A stretch of DNA of 24,771 nucleotides from a virus: positions 1 to 24,771 of IMG/VR virus record IMGVR_UViG_3300033154_000190. One strand, 5' to 3'. The notes under the pieces were generated by a model, which did no database searches, had not been told where the DNA came from, and saw only the letters and a list, made by a program, of their open reading frames with translations. This document shows positions 7,881 to 16,161 of this stretch, in pieces. Position 1 is the stretch's first letter; every line of letters begins with the position of its first letter. The position numbers and the translations under genes are program-made.

Positions 7881-8645
7881 TTAGACGATGGTGGCCTTGG
7901 TGATGTAGGCGAAGCCGGAGAAGCTGACGGTGTCGAACTCGTCGCCCTCGGCCTGCTCGACCGACTCGACCACGCAATGGTTGAGTTGGTATGTCTCATC
8001 CACGATCCCCTGGGCGGCGAGAGCCACGTCGAGTTTCTCGAGGTCGATGCGGAACGTCTTGACATCCGACGTGCCGGGGTCAAGCGTCGAGCGCCCGATG
8101 GCGTTGTAGATGATGTCCACGTCGGTGTCGGCCGCCGGGGGCTGAACGGCGAACGTGCCGCCGACAACCACCACGGCCTCGGCGTCGCCGACCATCTCGA
8201 CGCCTTCGAGGTCGTCGCGGGTTTTCAAGTCCTCGCCATACTCGCCGTCCGAGCTCGGCGCGACGCCGTTCGCGACCTTCGTCTGGATCGCGTCGCCGGC
8301 CGCCGTCGCCAGGCTGTCCTGCTCGTAGGCGTAGGCGGTCGGCTCGGCCGGGTTGTTCACTTGCGCGGTGAGGCCGGTGATGTTCTCGGTCGTGCCGTCC
8401 CAAATGAACTCCTCGAGACAACGCCGGAGGGTCTTATCGACGAACTTGGCCGAGAAGGAATACGTGATGGCCTCCTCGTCTCCCTTGCGGAGATGGTCGA
8501 GCTTCCCCCGGTTCTTAACTTGGATGGTGTTCTTCGTTCGCGTGAACGAGAAGTCGCCCTCCGTGAACGCCGCCGTCTTGACCAGGGCAACGGCGTCGCC
8601 GCTCTGAATCTTGATGACGCCTTGCCGTAGGTTGTGAGTTGGCAT
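7881..8645 (-). CDS. Tail tube protein, first paralogue
   Basis: This 254-aa ORF has an ATG start and an AAAGGAGAAAC ribosome-binding region. It opens MPTHNLRQGVIKIQSGDAVA and is beta-rich and acidic, typical of siphoviral major tail proteins. Motifs shared with the next gene include AAFTEGDFSFTR near residue 25, YSFSAKFVDKTLR near residue 62, and ESVEQAEGDEFDTVSFSG near the C-terminus. It ends in a frame-consistent stop, unlike its paralogue. Tube monomers polymerise round the tape measure with the help of the GT chaperone encoded further on. Which paralogue is the main tube subunit cannot be told from sequence. Confidence 0.82.
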   Translation of the reverse strand: MPTHNLRQGVIKIQSGDAVALVKTAAFTEGDFSFTRTKNTIQVKNRGKLDHLRKGDEEAITYSFSAKFVDKTLRRCLEEFIWDGTTENITGLTAQVNNPAEPTAYAYEQDSLATAAGDAIQTKVANGVAPSSDGEYGEDLKTRDDLEGVEMVGDAEAVVVVGGTFAVQPPAADTDVDIIYNAIGRSTLDPGTSDVKTFRIDLEKLDVALAAQGIVDETYQLNHCVVESVEQAEGDEFDTVSFSGFAYITKATIV

Positions 8646-8656
8646 CTGTTTCTCCT

Positions 8657-9145
8657 TTAAGGGTCACCAGTGACCAGGACGGTCACCTGAATCGTAGCAA
8701 TGTCTAGCCCAACGATCGAGACGCCGCCGATGCTCACGGCCGCGCCGTAGAGTCTGGCCTGTCTCGAGGCGCCGAACTGTAGGCGCCCGATGTCTGTTTT
8801 GTCCTCTTGCAGAATGATGGCCGCGTTCACGTTCCGCTCGCCGCCGACGACCTCCAACACCTTGTCGCAAAGCGTCGAGAGCTCGAGGCGCCGCCGTCCC
8901 TTCTGCTCGGTCTTGATGAAGCATCGAACCTCGAGCTCGAGGCGACCGAACTCCTCGCCGGGTCGGCTCTCCTGCTCGAAGTCGATCGAGAGGATGCGGG
9001 GCTCGATCCATTCGCGAGCTCGCTCGGGGCTGAACACTTCGCCGGGGATGTGAATCCGTAGCCCTTCGGGGAGGAGCTTTTCAAGGTGCTCGAGCAGGTT
9101 GCGCTCGATGTCCTCGTTCGTGATGGGGGGGTCGCCGAACGCCAT
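8657..9145 (-). CDS. Tail terminator / tail completion protein candidate
   Basis: This 162-aa ORF starts at the ATG at 9145, overlapping the upstream stop as TGATG, inside a longer open frame whose upstream part has atypical codons. It begins MAFGDPPITNEDIERNLLEH, has a central charged segment and then alternating strands (VSIVGLDIATIQVTVLVTGD). Size, fold pattern and location between an HK97-gp10-like protein and the tail tube match tail terminator proteins, which cap the tube at the head end. No diagnostic motif is visible; the call rests on synteny and secondary structure. Confidence 0.7.
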   Translation of the reverse strand: MAFGDPPITNEDIERNLLEHLEKLLPEGLRIHIPGEVFSPERAREWIEPRILSIDFEQESRPGEEFGRLELEVRCFIKTEQKGRRRLELSTLCDKVLEVVGGERNVNAAIILQEDKTDIGRLQFGASRQARLYGAAVSIGGVSIVGLDIATIQVTVLVTGDP

Positions 9146-9681
9146 CAGGTCCAGGCCGGGAGCGTGTTGATCGCGTTGGTGAGGTCGGAGAGGAAGCGGG
9201 GTTGGATGTCCTCGAGCGTCGAGCGAACCATCCCGCGTGGCGCCTGCTTGCTCACGTTGTTCCGCATATCCGGCCGGCCGCCTGGGGCCTTCTGCGTCCT
9301 GGCCGATCCGGTGAACCGGCCGCCGGCGTCGCGAGCGCTCGGCGGGGGTCGGCCGCCCAGGACGGCGCGACCTCGCCGGAGGCCGGAGCGGCTCGTGTGA
9401 CTCGAGGGGGTGACGGGGTAGCCGCCGAACTCGAGCACGTTGATGTATGCGACGTTGTTGAAGATGCGGCCGTTCGCTCCTCGAGCCGACTGGCGCCAGC
9501 CGTTGCGAGCGTCGCCGCGATCGACGGGCGTCCGGTTCTTCGCCATCTTGAAAGCGCGATCCGTGGTGAGCGCGACGACCTCGGCAACGGCTCGCTCGGC
9601 TTCGCGTGGAAGGTTCTCGAGCGCCGGGATGAGCGTGTCGGTTCCCCACTCAAACGAAAGCAATGCGCGGCTCTTTGCCAT
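9145..9681 (-). CDS. HK97 gp10-like head-tail joining protein
   Basis: The protein is 178 aa from the ATG at 9681, chosen because GAGGGG sits 6 bases upstream. An in-frame ATG at 9687 overlaps the preceding stop as ATGA and is an alternative. Residues about 40-75 read KNRTPVDRGDARNGWRQSAR, then FNNVAYINVLEFGGYP. This T-P-V-D-x-G and NN-x-x-Y-x-x-x-x-E-x-G pattern is characteristic of the HK97 gp10 / minor tail joining family. It probably acts at the head-tail interface. The C-terminal half is basic and Gly/Arg-rich. Confidence 0.82.
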   Translation of the reverse strand: MAKSRALLSFEWGTDTLIPALENLPREAERAVAEVVALTTDRAFKMAKNRTPVDRGDARNGWRQSARGANGRIFNNVAYINVLEFGGYPVTPSSHTSRSGLRRGRAVLGGRPPPSARDAGGRFTGSARTQKAPGGRPDMRNNVSKQAPRGMVRSTLEDIQPRFLSDLTNAINTLPAWT

Positions 9682-9683
9682 CG

Positions 9684-10496
9684 TCATCCCCTCGTTAGGT
9701 AGCTGCTGCGCGTTTTGACCTGCCGCTCGGGAACGCTGTCGCCGTCGGAATCGACCAGGACGGGAACCATCGACCATGCCCGATCGGAGTCGGACAGGTA
9801 GCGATCGGCGCGGGCGACGAGCTCGTCATCTCCGCTCCGAGCTCGGCGGTCCCAAATCAGATGCAAGCTGTAGAGCGTCGCCCACGTTCGCCAGTCGCCA
9901 GGGTTCTCGAGTCCCTTGAGCTCCCAATCCCCTTCGCCGTTCAGGTGCCATAGGTGGATCGCGTGAACGTCGGGGAGTCCTCGCCGGCCGGCCGTCTGAA
10001 CCTGGCCGGAGCCAGGGAACCGAAGCGGGTCGGAGACGAACGCCGGCGGGGGGAAGTTGGCCTGGATGCGAACGTAGAACTCGCGGATGACGAAGTCCCA
10101 AACGGCAGAGAAGTCGCACTCCGCAGGATCTTCGCCGAGCAATCCCCGGATGCGATCGTCGCGCCGTTCGATGTCGAGGTCGGTCGCCAGGGCGACGAAC
10201 ACCACGATGTTGTCGGCGTTGACGTTCGTGATGAACACAGAGCCGGAGATGCCGGAGTCGTTCATTTCCGCGAGCGTTGCGCGGGCGTTCGTCGCCGCCT
10301 GGCCCTGGGCGACCAGGTTCGCCTTGTCGCGATCGCTGTAGAGACTCACCTGGAGCTCGCCGCCGACGACGGTGAAGGTCGCGTGGAGGCGCCCCCGATC
10401 TGTGTTCTCATCCGTGAAGCCGGCGAGGCGCCAGGCTTCCGTGGATGGGAAGCTGTCGCCGACGGTCACGAACGGGAAGTCGATCGGGAGGCTCAC
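9684..10496 (-). CDS. Head-tail connector-region protein
   Basis: This 270-aa ORF uses GTG at 10496, 7 bases after the stop of the preceding gene. It has a beta-rich N-terminal half (ATFTVVGGELQVSLYSD) and a helical C-terminal part, TWATLYSLHLIWDRRARSGD, followed by ARADRYLSDSDRAWSMVPV and an acidic DSDGDSVPE turn. That C-terminal arrangement resembles phage adaptor or neck proteins that pack helices beneath the portal. Position after the capsid gene and before the gp10-like gene agrees. The exact role is not proven by motif. Confidence 0.7.
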   Translation of the reverse strand: MSLPIDFPFVTVGDSFPSTEAWRLAGFTDENTDRGRLHATFTVVGGELQVSLYSDRDKANLVAQGQAATNARATLAEMNDSGISGSVFITNVNADNIVVFVALATDLDIERRDDRIRGLLGEDPAECDFSAVWDFVIREFYVRIQANFPPPAFVSDPLRFPGSGQVQTAGRRGLPDVHAIHLWHLNGEGDWELKGLENPGDWRTWATLYSLHLIWDRRARSGDDELVARADRYLSDSDRAWSMVPVLVDSDGDSVPERQVKTRSSYLTRG

Positions 10497-10503
10497 GCGC
10501 TAC

Positions 10504-11115
10504 CTACTCGGCCGACTCGGCCGGCGCCTTGATCTTGCCGGCGACGGCTTGCTGTGCGATCGGCAGGAGGATCGAACGGCCGCCGACCTTGGGGGGCTTG
10601 ATACCGAACGCCTCGAGCACGCCCAGGAGCTCGAGCTCGGACATCGCGTCGAGGTCGTCGGCCGAGATGCCTGGGCCGGCGTCCTCGGCGTCGGCTTCGT
10701 CCTCGCCGCCGCCGAACAGGTCGGAGTCGTCGCCGCCGAGCTCGGCGACCTTTTCGGCCGCCGCCGCTGCCTTCGTGTTCGCCCTGGCCTCGGCCGCCTT
10801 CGCTTCCTCGAGCTCGGCCTGGCGTGCGTCCTCGTCCTGGTCGGCCGCTGCGCGAATGTCGCGGGCGATCCGAGCGGGGTCGATCGCCGCCAGGTGTTTC
10901 TTGTAGTCCTCCATCTGGGACGGCGAGAGCTCTTGGATGCCCTTCGCGAGCGCGATCGCCTGGCCGAGCTCGACGTTGTCAGTCTCGAAGTAGGGGGGCG
11001 TGATTCGCGTGCTGAATCGGTAGGGGGTGAAGCCGTGCGCGACCAGGAAGCCGCGAAGCATCCGCTTCCGCTCCGGCGTTTTCTTCTTTCGACTCGGTGC
11101 CTTGCTTCGGGCCAT
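10504..11115 (-). CDS. Post-capsid protein with Ala/Glu coiled-coil, unknown
   Basis: This 203-aa ORF starts at the ATG at 11115 with an AAAGGAGCG ribosome-binding site. The N-terminus is very basic (ARSKAPSRKKKTPERKRML), the middle is a long Ala/Glu/Lys helix around residues 85-125 (likely coiled coil), then comes an acidic Gly/Asp stretch and a C-terminal SELELLGVLEAFGIKPPK segment resembling small helical recognition modules. It is separated from the capsid gene by a 122-base gap with a strong hairpin, so it may be expressed at a lower level. No family is recognised; head-completion roles are possible by position. Confidence 0.7.
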   Translation of the reverse strand: MARSKAPSRKKKTPERKRMLRGFLVAHGFTPYRFSTRITPPYFETDNVELGQAIALAKGIQELSPSQMEDYKKHLAAIDPARIARDIRAAADQDEDARQAELEEAKAAEARANTKAAAAAEKVAELGGDDSDLFGGGEDEADAEDAGPGISADDLDAMSELELLGVLEAFGIKPPKVGGRSILLPIAQQAVAGKIKAPAESAE

Positions 11116-11165
11116 TGGGTTCGCTCCTTTGGGTGGTTGTCCTTCGAGACGTTATCACAAGCCAA

Positions 11166-11198
11166 CGGCCGAGGTCGATGCTCGATCGACCTCGGCCG
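11166..11198 (-). terminator. Strong hairpin after major capsid gene
   Basis: A perfect 14-bp stem (CGGCCGAGGTCGAT at 11166-11179, complement at 11185-11198) with a 5-base loop lies in the 122-base gap between the capsid stop and the next ribosome-binding site. On the minus strand it is followed by TTGGCTTGTG, without a real T-tract. It probably acts as a partial terminator or 3' stabiliser for the highly needed capsid message. Confidence 0.6.
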
Positions 11199-11237
11199 CG
11201 CTTGTGTCTCGTCGTGAGGTCGATCGAGCCGCTTAGG

Positions 11238-12413
11238 CTATGCGGCCGAGAGGTTGTGGATCAGCGCGTGGCCGCCGTCGCTGGTGTTCTTCGCCTCGAG
11301 CGTGAGCTCGATCGACACCAGTCGGTTGTCAACGTGGCCGGTCTTGCTGAGCTCCGTCTCCTCGAAGGGGTTGCCGTCGGTGCCGAGCTTCGCGATCGCC
11401 AGGCGAGCGCGATCGACGATGAGAACGGCGTCCTTCGGGATGTATTTGTCGGGCTCCATGACATCGACGATGCCGAAGTCAGACACGAAGCGCTCGACGA
11501 CGACGCCCAGGACGTTGTCCTCGCCGGAGAACCGGACGCGACCTTCCATGAGCTTGGAGATGGCTCGCTTCTGCTTGGTGCTCGCGGCGAGGAGCGTCGG
11601 CCGGCCGCCTCGGTTCCAAGAATCCTCGAGCGCCTGATTCAGAAGATCCTCGGTGAGCGCTCCGGTCGCCGCATCGACGACCACGGAGTCCGATCCGCCG
11701 AGGAGCATCTGGATGATCCCGTCCATCGTGCGCTCGCCGCCGGCCGAACCGTCGCCCTCGGGGCTCGAGCTCTGCCGCTTACCGTTGACGACGGTGCGAG
11801 CGATCCGACGGATGAGGTCTTGCTGGACGCGCAACACCTGGTGGTCGAGTTGGTCGCCCACGTTGCCGATGTTCTTCGACTTCCGCATCGCGCCGGTGAC
11901 GCTCGCGGTGTCGTCAAAGAGCTCGGTGTAGTTGTCGCCTCGGGTCAACGTCGTCGGCCGCGCCGTCTTTGCGGTGCCGGCTTCGTTGTTCGGGTTGTTG
12001 ACGACCTCGAGCACGTCGCCGATGACCTGCGTCTCGCCAGTCGTGCCGCGCTCGGCGCGGGTGACGGTGAGCGCGTCGGTCGCGACGGACGTGACGCGAA
12101 TGAGCTCGCGGCTTCCGTCGAACTGGAGGATGTCTCCAGCGCGGAACCGAACGCCCTGGCCGGCGGTCACGTTGATCGTCGTCGCGACGGCCGAGAGCGT
12201 CGCATCGTCGAGCGTGCCGGCGTCGGGGTTCAGGGCGTCCTCGGCCCACTGGTGGTGGGTCGTCTCGGCCGTCGCCATGCTGCCGGGGAATCCGAGAGCC
12301 GTCAGGAAGGACGACTCGAAGCGGGTGATGAAAGCCACGGGATCTTCGAGCCCGGAGCTCTCGAGGAGCTCGGGAAGCGTCGAACCCGCCAGGAAGGTAG
12401 TCAGGTCGGTCAT
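11238..12413 (-). CDS. Major capsid protein, SU10/DUF5309-like
   Basis: This 391-aa ORF starts at the ATG at 12413 with a strong AGAGGAG site. The N-terminal part is followed by ATAETTHHQWAEDALNPDAG (about residues 47-66), then a beta-hairpin domain (VTSVATDALTVTRAERGTTG), then DNYTELFDDTASVTGAMRKS and VGDQLDHQVLRVQQDLIRRI near residues 160-210. The H-Q-W, GT-x-R and TQ/TE-x-F order, and the helix carrying the Q-x-x-L-I-R-R pattern, match the DUF5309 capsid family (HK97 fold). It lies after the protease/scaffold gene and before connector genes. Structural role in the head shell is near certain; the family call is from remembered motifs. Confidence 0.88.
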   Translation of the reverse strand: MTDLTTFLAGSTLPELLESSGLEDPVAFITRFESSFLTALGFPGSMATAETTHHQWAEDALNPDAGTLDDATLSAVATTINVTAGQGVRFRAGDILQFDGSRELIRVTSVATDALTVTRAERGTTGETQVIGDVLEVVNNPNNEAGTAKTARPTTLTRGDNYTELFDDTASVTGAMRKSKNIGNVGDQLDHQVLRVQQDLIRRIARTVVNGKRQSSSPEGDGSAGGERTMDGIIQMLLGGSDSVVVDAATGALTEDLLNQALEDSWNRGGRPTLLAASTKQKRAISKLMEGRVRFSGEDNVLGVVVERFVSDFGIVDVMEPDKYIPKDAVLIVDRARLAIAKLGTDGNPFEETELSKTGHVDNRLVSIELTLEAKNTSDGGHALIHNLSAA

Positions 12414-12486
12414 GGGTTTCTCCTCTAAGAATTGTGCGGGCCGCAGACGCTACACAACGCCGGCGCGTGTCGTCGGTTGGTCGGCG

Positions 12487-14219
12487 CTAGGCGCCGATGA
12501 GCTTGGAACGGATGCGGCTGTATTTGAGAGCCGCCGCGATGTCGCCCTGGCGGGCTCGCATCTGGAGGTCTTTGATCGTGCCGGCGAGCGCGTCGGGGAT
12601 CGCGCCGATGCCGCCGGCGCCGACCGACTCGCGGATGGTCGCGGCCGAAAGCGCTTGGAGCTCGGCCGCCTTCTGCGCCGACTCGTCGGCCTCGAGCTTC
12701 GCCGCTGCGAGCTCCTCGGCCGTCGGGGCCTTGCCGGCCTTGGCGAGCTCGGCGAGCTCCTCGGCCGTCTTGCCCTGGGCGTCGGCCGCGAGCGTGACGG
12801 CTTCGACCAGGTAGGGCTTGTCCTTGATGAGCGTCTCGAGACTCTCGCGGAGGCCGGCGACCTCCATCCCGTTGACGGTCACGCCGGTCACGTCGGCGAG
12901 CATGAGCGCGGCCGTCGCGTCGCGGAGCTTGAGCTCCGGCGTGAGCTTGTCGAGCTCTTGCCCTCGGCGGTCTGCTCGCTCGGGGTCGTCAGACCTTCGA
13001 GAACCTTGGCGAGCCGAGCGCGTCGGACCTTGCCGTCCTTTTCCTCGGTGACGGCCTTGAGCTCGGCGGTCAGAGCGGCGAACTCGTCGGCCGCCAGGCC
13101 GGCGCCTTCGTCCTCGACCATCGCGCCCATGCCGGAGAGGAGAGCCTGAACCTGTTGCAGAGCGCTCATCCGCTCCTCGCCCTCGAGTCCCTCGAGCCAG
13201 GCCGCGAGCTCGTCGATCGGGTTGGCGGCGCGGGCCTTGTCGGCCGCTGCCGTCGCCGCTGCCTCTTGCTCGGCATCCTCGGCGCGGGCCTTTGCGATGC
13301 CGGCCGTTACTTGCTCGGCTACGAGCTTCGTGATGGTCGCTGCGTCCATGATGCCCTCCTTCAAGGGGGTCGATTCGTCGATGGCCGCTCGGGCCGCGTT
13401 GAGTTGAGAACACACCATACCCTCGAGCTCGCCATCGCGAGTCGAGCCGGTGAGCTCGTCGGCGAGCGCAACCAGCGCCGCCTTCCGTTGATCCTTCGTC
13501 CTGGTCGTGTCGCCGGCGATCGCCGTCGCCCTGGTCGCGAGCTCGGCGCGAACGACCTCGAGCACGGCCGCATCGTCCAGCCCCGACTCGGCGCGGAGCG
13601 TCTCGAGCAAGGTGACGGGGGGAGCCTCGGCGACGATCGAGACGAACGCGCCGCCGGCCGCCGGCCTGGTAACCAGGTCGAGGCTGTTGCCCTTCACGAA
13701 CTTCGCCACGCGCATGTCGCTCTTGAGAACCTCGGCGTAGATCGAGAAGCCGAACACATCGACCTCGGCGCCCTTGCCGATCGCGCCACGCGTGAACGCG
13801 TTGCGAAGCCGGTCGCGGATCTTGCTGTCGTCGATCGCGGCGAGCGCCTCGATGGCTTGCTCCTCCTCGTTCCACCAGACCTCGTTCGTCACCTGGCCGA
13901 TGAGGTTGCCGGTCGGCTGTCCTCGCGGGTCGTTGCTCGCGCCTTCGGGCAGGTGGTGGAATCCGCTGTTGGGATCGTCGGCCGCGTCGTCGCCGAAGCG
14001 GAACGAGTAGATGGGCAGACCTCGGAAGATGTCGAGCGAGTCGCGTAGAACCTCGGCCGGATACTCGTCTCCTGTGAGAGCTCGGCCGGCCTTGATGATC
14101 GTGATGTGCCAGAGCTTGCCGACCTTGTCAGGTGCGTCGGCCGTCGCGTCCTTCGGACCCATCAGGGTGGCGAGGAGCGAGAGCTTCGCGAGGTCGGTGC
14201 TCGAGGCGGCGAGGGTCAT
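12487..14219 (-). CDS. Capsid maturation protease with scaffold-like C-terminus, frame break
   Basis: The start is the ATG at 14219, with GCGAGGG 8 bases upstream; an in-frame ATG at 14267 lacks a spaced ribosome-binding site. The N-terminal 190 residues resemble prohead/capsid-assembly proteases: LWHITIIKAGRALTGDEYPA, then LIGQVTNEVWW, then a late DLVTRPAAGGAF. The rest is Ala/Glu-rich helix, typical of scaffold. Frame one runs well to TPSEQTAEG, then loses its codon pattern. Frame two resumes with QELDKLTPELKLRDATAALM and runs to YSRIRSKLIGA at 12487. The switch is at a GGG (12961-12963); one extra G restores a single protein of about 578 aa. This may be a sequencing indel or a true break. 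Protease and scaffold fusions before the capsid gene are common. Confidence 0.8.
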
Positions 14220-14402
14220 CGGCTGGCCCTCGCTCGGTGTAGGTGGGCGCGGGTCACGAAGGAACATCCTTCGCCACCGTTGCCCGGAGCGAAGCCGGAT
14301 GAAGTGTTGGCAACACCAGGCATCATTTGAGTTTGTTCCCTGAGTCCCTTGCGCCCGTCCGTGTTGCCAACGTCCGCAGCGTATGCGCTGGTCGTGCCAA
14401 GA
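14220..14402. promoter_or_regulatory. Longest intergenic gap, with paired dyad sites
   Basis: No gene with typical codons spans this 183-base gap. It holds GTGTTGGCAACAC at 14304-14316 and CGTGTTGCCAACG at 14360-14372. Each is a dyad about GTTGNCAAC, and together they form an 11-bp perfect inverted pair 44 bases apart. They could be two operator half-sites for a repressor, or the arms of an RNA stem. I see no convincing -35/-10 pair at normal spacing on the minus strand, so promoter activity is unproven. Confidence 0.5.
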
Positions 14403-15980
14403 TCAAGGCCGCTTCCCTGGGCTCGCCGGATGGGTGAGCTCCCACGCCCAGACCTCGCCGCCGGCCTTGAGCTCCTCGACGGTCCAGAACTTGCCGAGGA
14501 ACGCCGTCCATTCCTCCTTCGACCATCCGCACTGGTAGCCGCGAGACGTGCGAAACGTCTCGGCCTCGGGCGATCGCTGCCAGACCGAAACGAGCGCATG
14601 GCCGTCGGCGCGAACGAGCGAGCGAAGCGAGAGCATCACGTTCGTTCGGAGTCCCTCGAGCGGTAGCACGTTCAAAACGTAGTTACAGGTGACGGTGTCC
14701 CATTGCTTGTTCAACGCCGCCGGGTCGGGGTGGTGCGCCGGGTCGTAGCGGGCGAAGTCGTGCGGGTCTTTCCCGCATCCGAAGTCGAGAACCTCGCCGA
14801 CCAGGAGGCCGGCTTCGCCGTAGAAGCGCATCGGCTTGCTCGCCGAGTCGCGGGCCTTCGCCGTGTTCGCGCCGGAGAGCAACATGAGCTCGCGCCGTTC
14901 GTCGTCGGTGATCGGCGCGGCTTCCTCGCGGGCCGACGCCTCGGCCGGGTCGCGGGGGTGCGTGTGTCCGTCCGTCTCGCTGGTGAGCTCGGCGCCTGGC
15001 TCGAGGTCGTGAGCGTGGCCGGCGGTCACGTTCGTCACGTCGGCGCCGGCTTCGTAGGTGTGCGTGTGGCCGGCCGCCTCGCCGGTCGTGAGCTCGGCCG
15101 CCGCGATCGCCTCGGCGCCCTCGACGCCGATCGGAACCCAGAACAGATGCCGCTGGTTCTCGAGCCGCTTGAGCTCGGCGGTCGGGAGGAGCTCGAGCAC
15201 GGCGACGGGGCAAGCCGTCAAGCCGGGGAACGGGCCGACGGGCTCGCCGGTTCGGATGACGACGCCCAGGCCGGCGACCTCCTCCGGCGTCGAGCTCGTC
15301 AGGAAGCCGGGGAGGCCGAGCCGAAGCGCCTCGACGAACTCGGCGCGGACGCCCTTCCGCGAGTTGATCGCCCTGGCCTGGGCGAGCGCGTCGCCCTCGG
15401 CTTCGTGGCCGCCGCCATCGACGGCCGTGCCGGCCGCGTTGCGCTCGAGCTCGCCGCTCTCTGCGTCAACGACGCGGAACACGTCGCCCTCTTGCTTCAC
15501 GGTGACGGGCATCGTCGTCGCTCCCTTCGCCTCGAGTCGTGCGGTGACGTGTTGCTCCCACCATGAGCGCTTGCCGATGCGCGATCGGTCAACGCCCTCG
15601 AGCTCCTCCCAGGCCGCCGACCGAGCTCGAGACTCGGCGACGTTGAAGCCGGCATAGTCCTCGCGGACCATCTGCCACTTGTGGTGGTAGATCCAGGGGT
15701 CGGCCGCGCCGGCCTGGGCGACGACCTCGCCGGCCTGGGTCACTCGGATCGCGTCGCCTACGGTCGGCTCGTCGGCCGTGTCGAAGTCGGGCGACGTGAC
15801 GAAGGTGACGGCGCCGCTCTGCTCGTTCACCTTGGCGACGTGCCAGGCGAAGCCGTCGGGGAGCTTCTTAGCGGCGAGCTCGACGGCCTCGGCTTGTTCG
15901 CTTCCCGCGATGGCGCTTCGGTGAAGGTAGACGCTTCCCCCGATTCGCTTGCCTGGTCGTCGTTCGGTTCCCGTTGCCAT
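14403..15980 (-). CDS. Three-part protein with C-terminal SAM methyltransferase domain
   Basis: The protein is 525 aa from the ATG at 15980. Part one (1-155), with KRIGGSVYLHRSAI and DPWIYHHKWQMVREDYAGF, recalls the N-terminal part of phosphorothioation-associated putative methyltransferases. Part two starts at an internal ATG (15512, residue 157) with its own AAGGGAG site: MPVTVKQEGDVFRVVDAESG, then FLTSSTPEEVAG and three GH-x-H repeats at about 303-345 (GHTHTY, GHAHDL, GHTHPR), a style seen in phage head-region proteins. Part three (about 370-525) is a class I methyltransferase: LLSGANTAKARDSASKPMRF, motif I VLDFGCGK at about 397, TVTCNYVLNVLP at about 430. The frame is continuous with even codon use. 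Substrate is unknown. Internal initiation could give a 369-aa form. Confidence 0.78.
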   Translation of the reverse strand: MATGTERRPGKRIGGSVYLHRSAIAGSEQAEAVELAAKKLPDGFAWHVAKVNEQSGAVTFVTSPDFDTADEPTVGDAIRVTQAGEVVAQAGAADPWIYHHKWQMVREDYAGFNVAESRARSAAWEELEGVDRSRIGKRSWWEQHVTARLEAKGATTMPVTVKQEGDVFRVVDAESGELERNAAGTAVDGGGHEAEGDALAQARAINSRKGVRAEFVEALRLGLPGFLTSSTPEEVAGLGVVIRTGEPVGPFPGLTACPVAVLELLPTAELKRLENQRHLFWVPIGVEGAEAIAAAELTTGEAAGHTHTYEAGADVTNVTAGHAHDLEPGAELTSETDGHTHPRDPAEASAREEAAPITDDERRELMLLSGANTAKARDSASKPMRFYGEAGLLVGEVLDFGCGKDPHDFARYDPAHHPDPAALNKQWDTVTCNYVLNVLPLEGLRTNVMLSLRSLVRADGHALVSVWQRSPEAETFRTSRGYQCGWSKEEWTAFLGKFWTVEELKAGGEVWAWELTHPASPGKRP

Positions 15981-16161
15981 CGCTCGCAGGGTAACCCAGG
16001 CTCGCCCCTGTTGGCGAGGCCGTTGCCGAGATGAGCCAGAGCGTCGAGCCATCCCACTCGAGCTCGCGGGTGTTCACGGCCGCGAACGCCTCGAGCTCGG
16101 CCGCGTCTCGAGCTCGGCCGCCGGCGTCGAGCTCGCCGGCGCGGATGAGCGGAACCCTCAC
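15868..16161 (-). CDS. Small unknown protein, C-terminal frame doubtful
   Basis: The GTG at 16161 overlaps the previous stop as GTGA, and the first 60 residues have typical codons: VRVPLIRAGELDAGGRARDA, then ELEWDGSTLWLISATASPTG. After about 15985 the frame overlaps the next gene by over 110 bases and becomes Arg/Lys-rich in atypical codons, so the genuine end is probably near 15980 and a stop may have been lost through an indel. As read it gives 97 aa. It has no cysteine motif, unlike its neighbours, and no family is recognised. Confidence 0.55.
   Translation of the reverse strand: MRVPLIRAGELDAGGRARDAAELEAFAAVNTRELEWDGSTLWLISATASPTGASLGYPASDGNGNRTTTRQANRGKRLPSPKRHRGKRTSRGRRARR

Noticed and set aside
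6193-7977. 594-aa minus-strand frame read as one protein
   Set aside because: Its first 50 and middle 190 residues are out of frame with real genes. It merges tube paralogue and GT extension only by the absence of stops.
11097-12428. 443-aa plus-strand open frame
   Set aside because: Antisense of the capsid gene, whose protein family and ribosome-binding site are clear.
12430-12486. Terminator in the gap before the capsid gene (GGCGC-CTA-GCGCC and ACACGCGCCGGCGTTGTGT)
   Set aside because: The first stem is only 5 bp and overlaps the stop codon; the second is imperfect. There is no T-tract, and evidence is too weak to list as a feature.
14380-14402. Sigma-54 promoter (TGGCACG on minus strand)
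   Set aside because: The -24 half matches but the -12 half reads GCGCA, not TTGC, at the required spacing.
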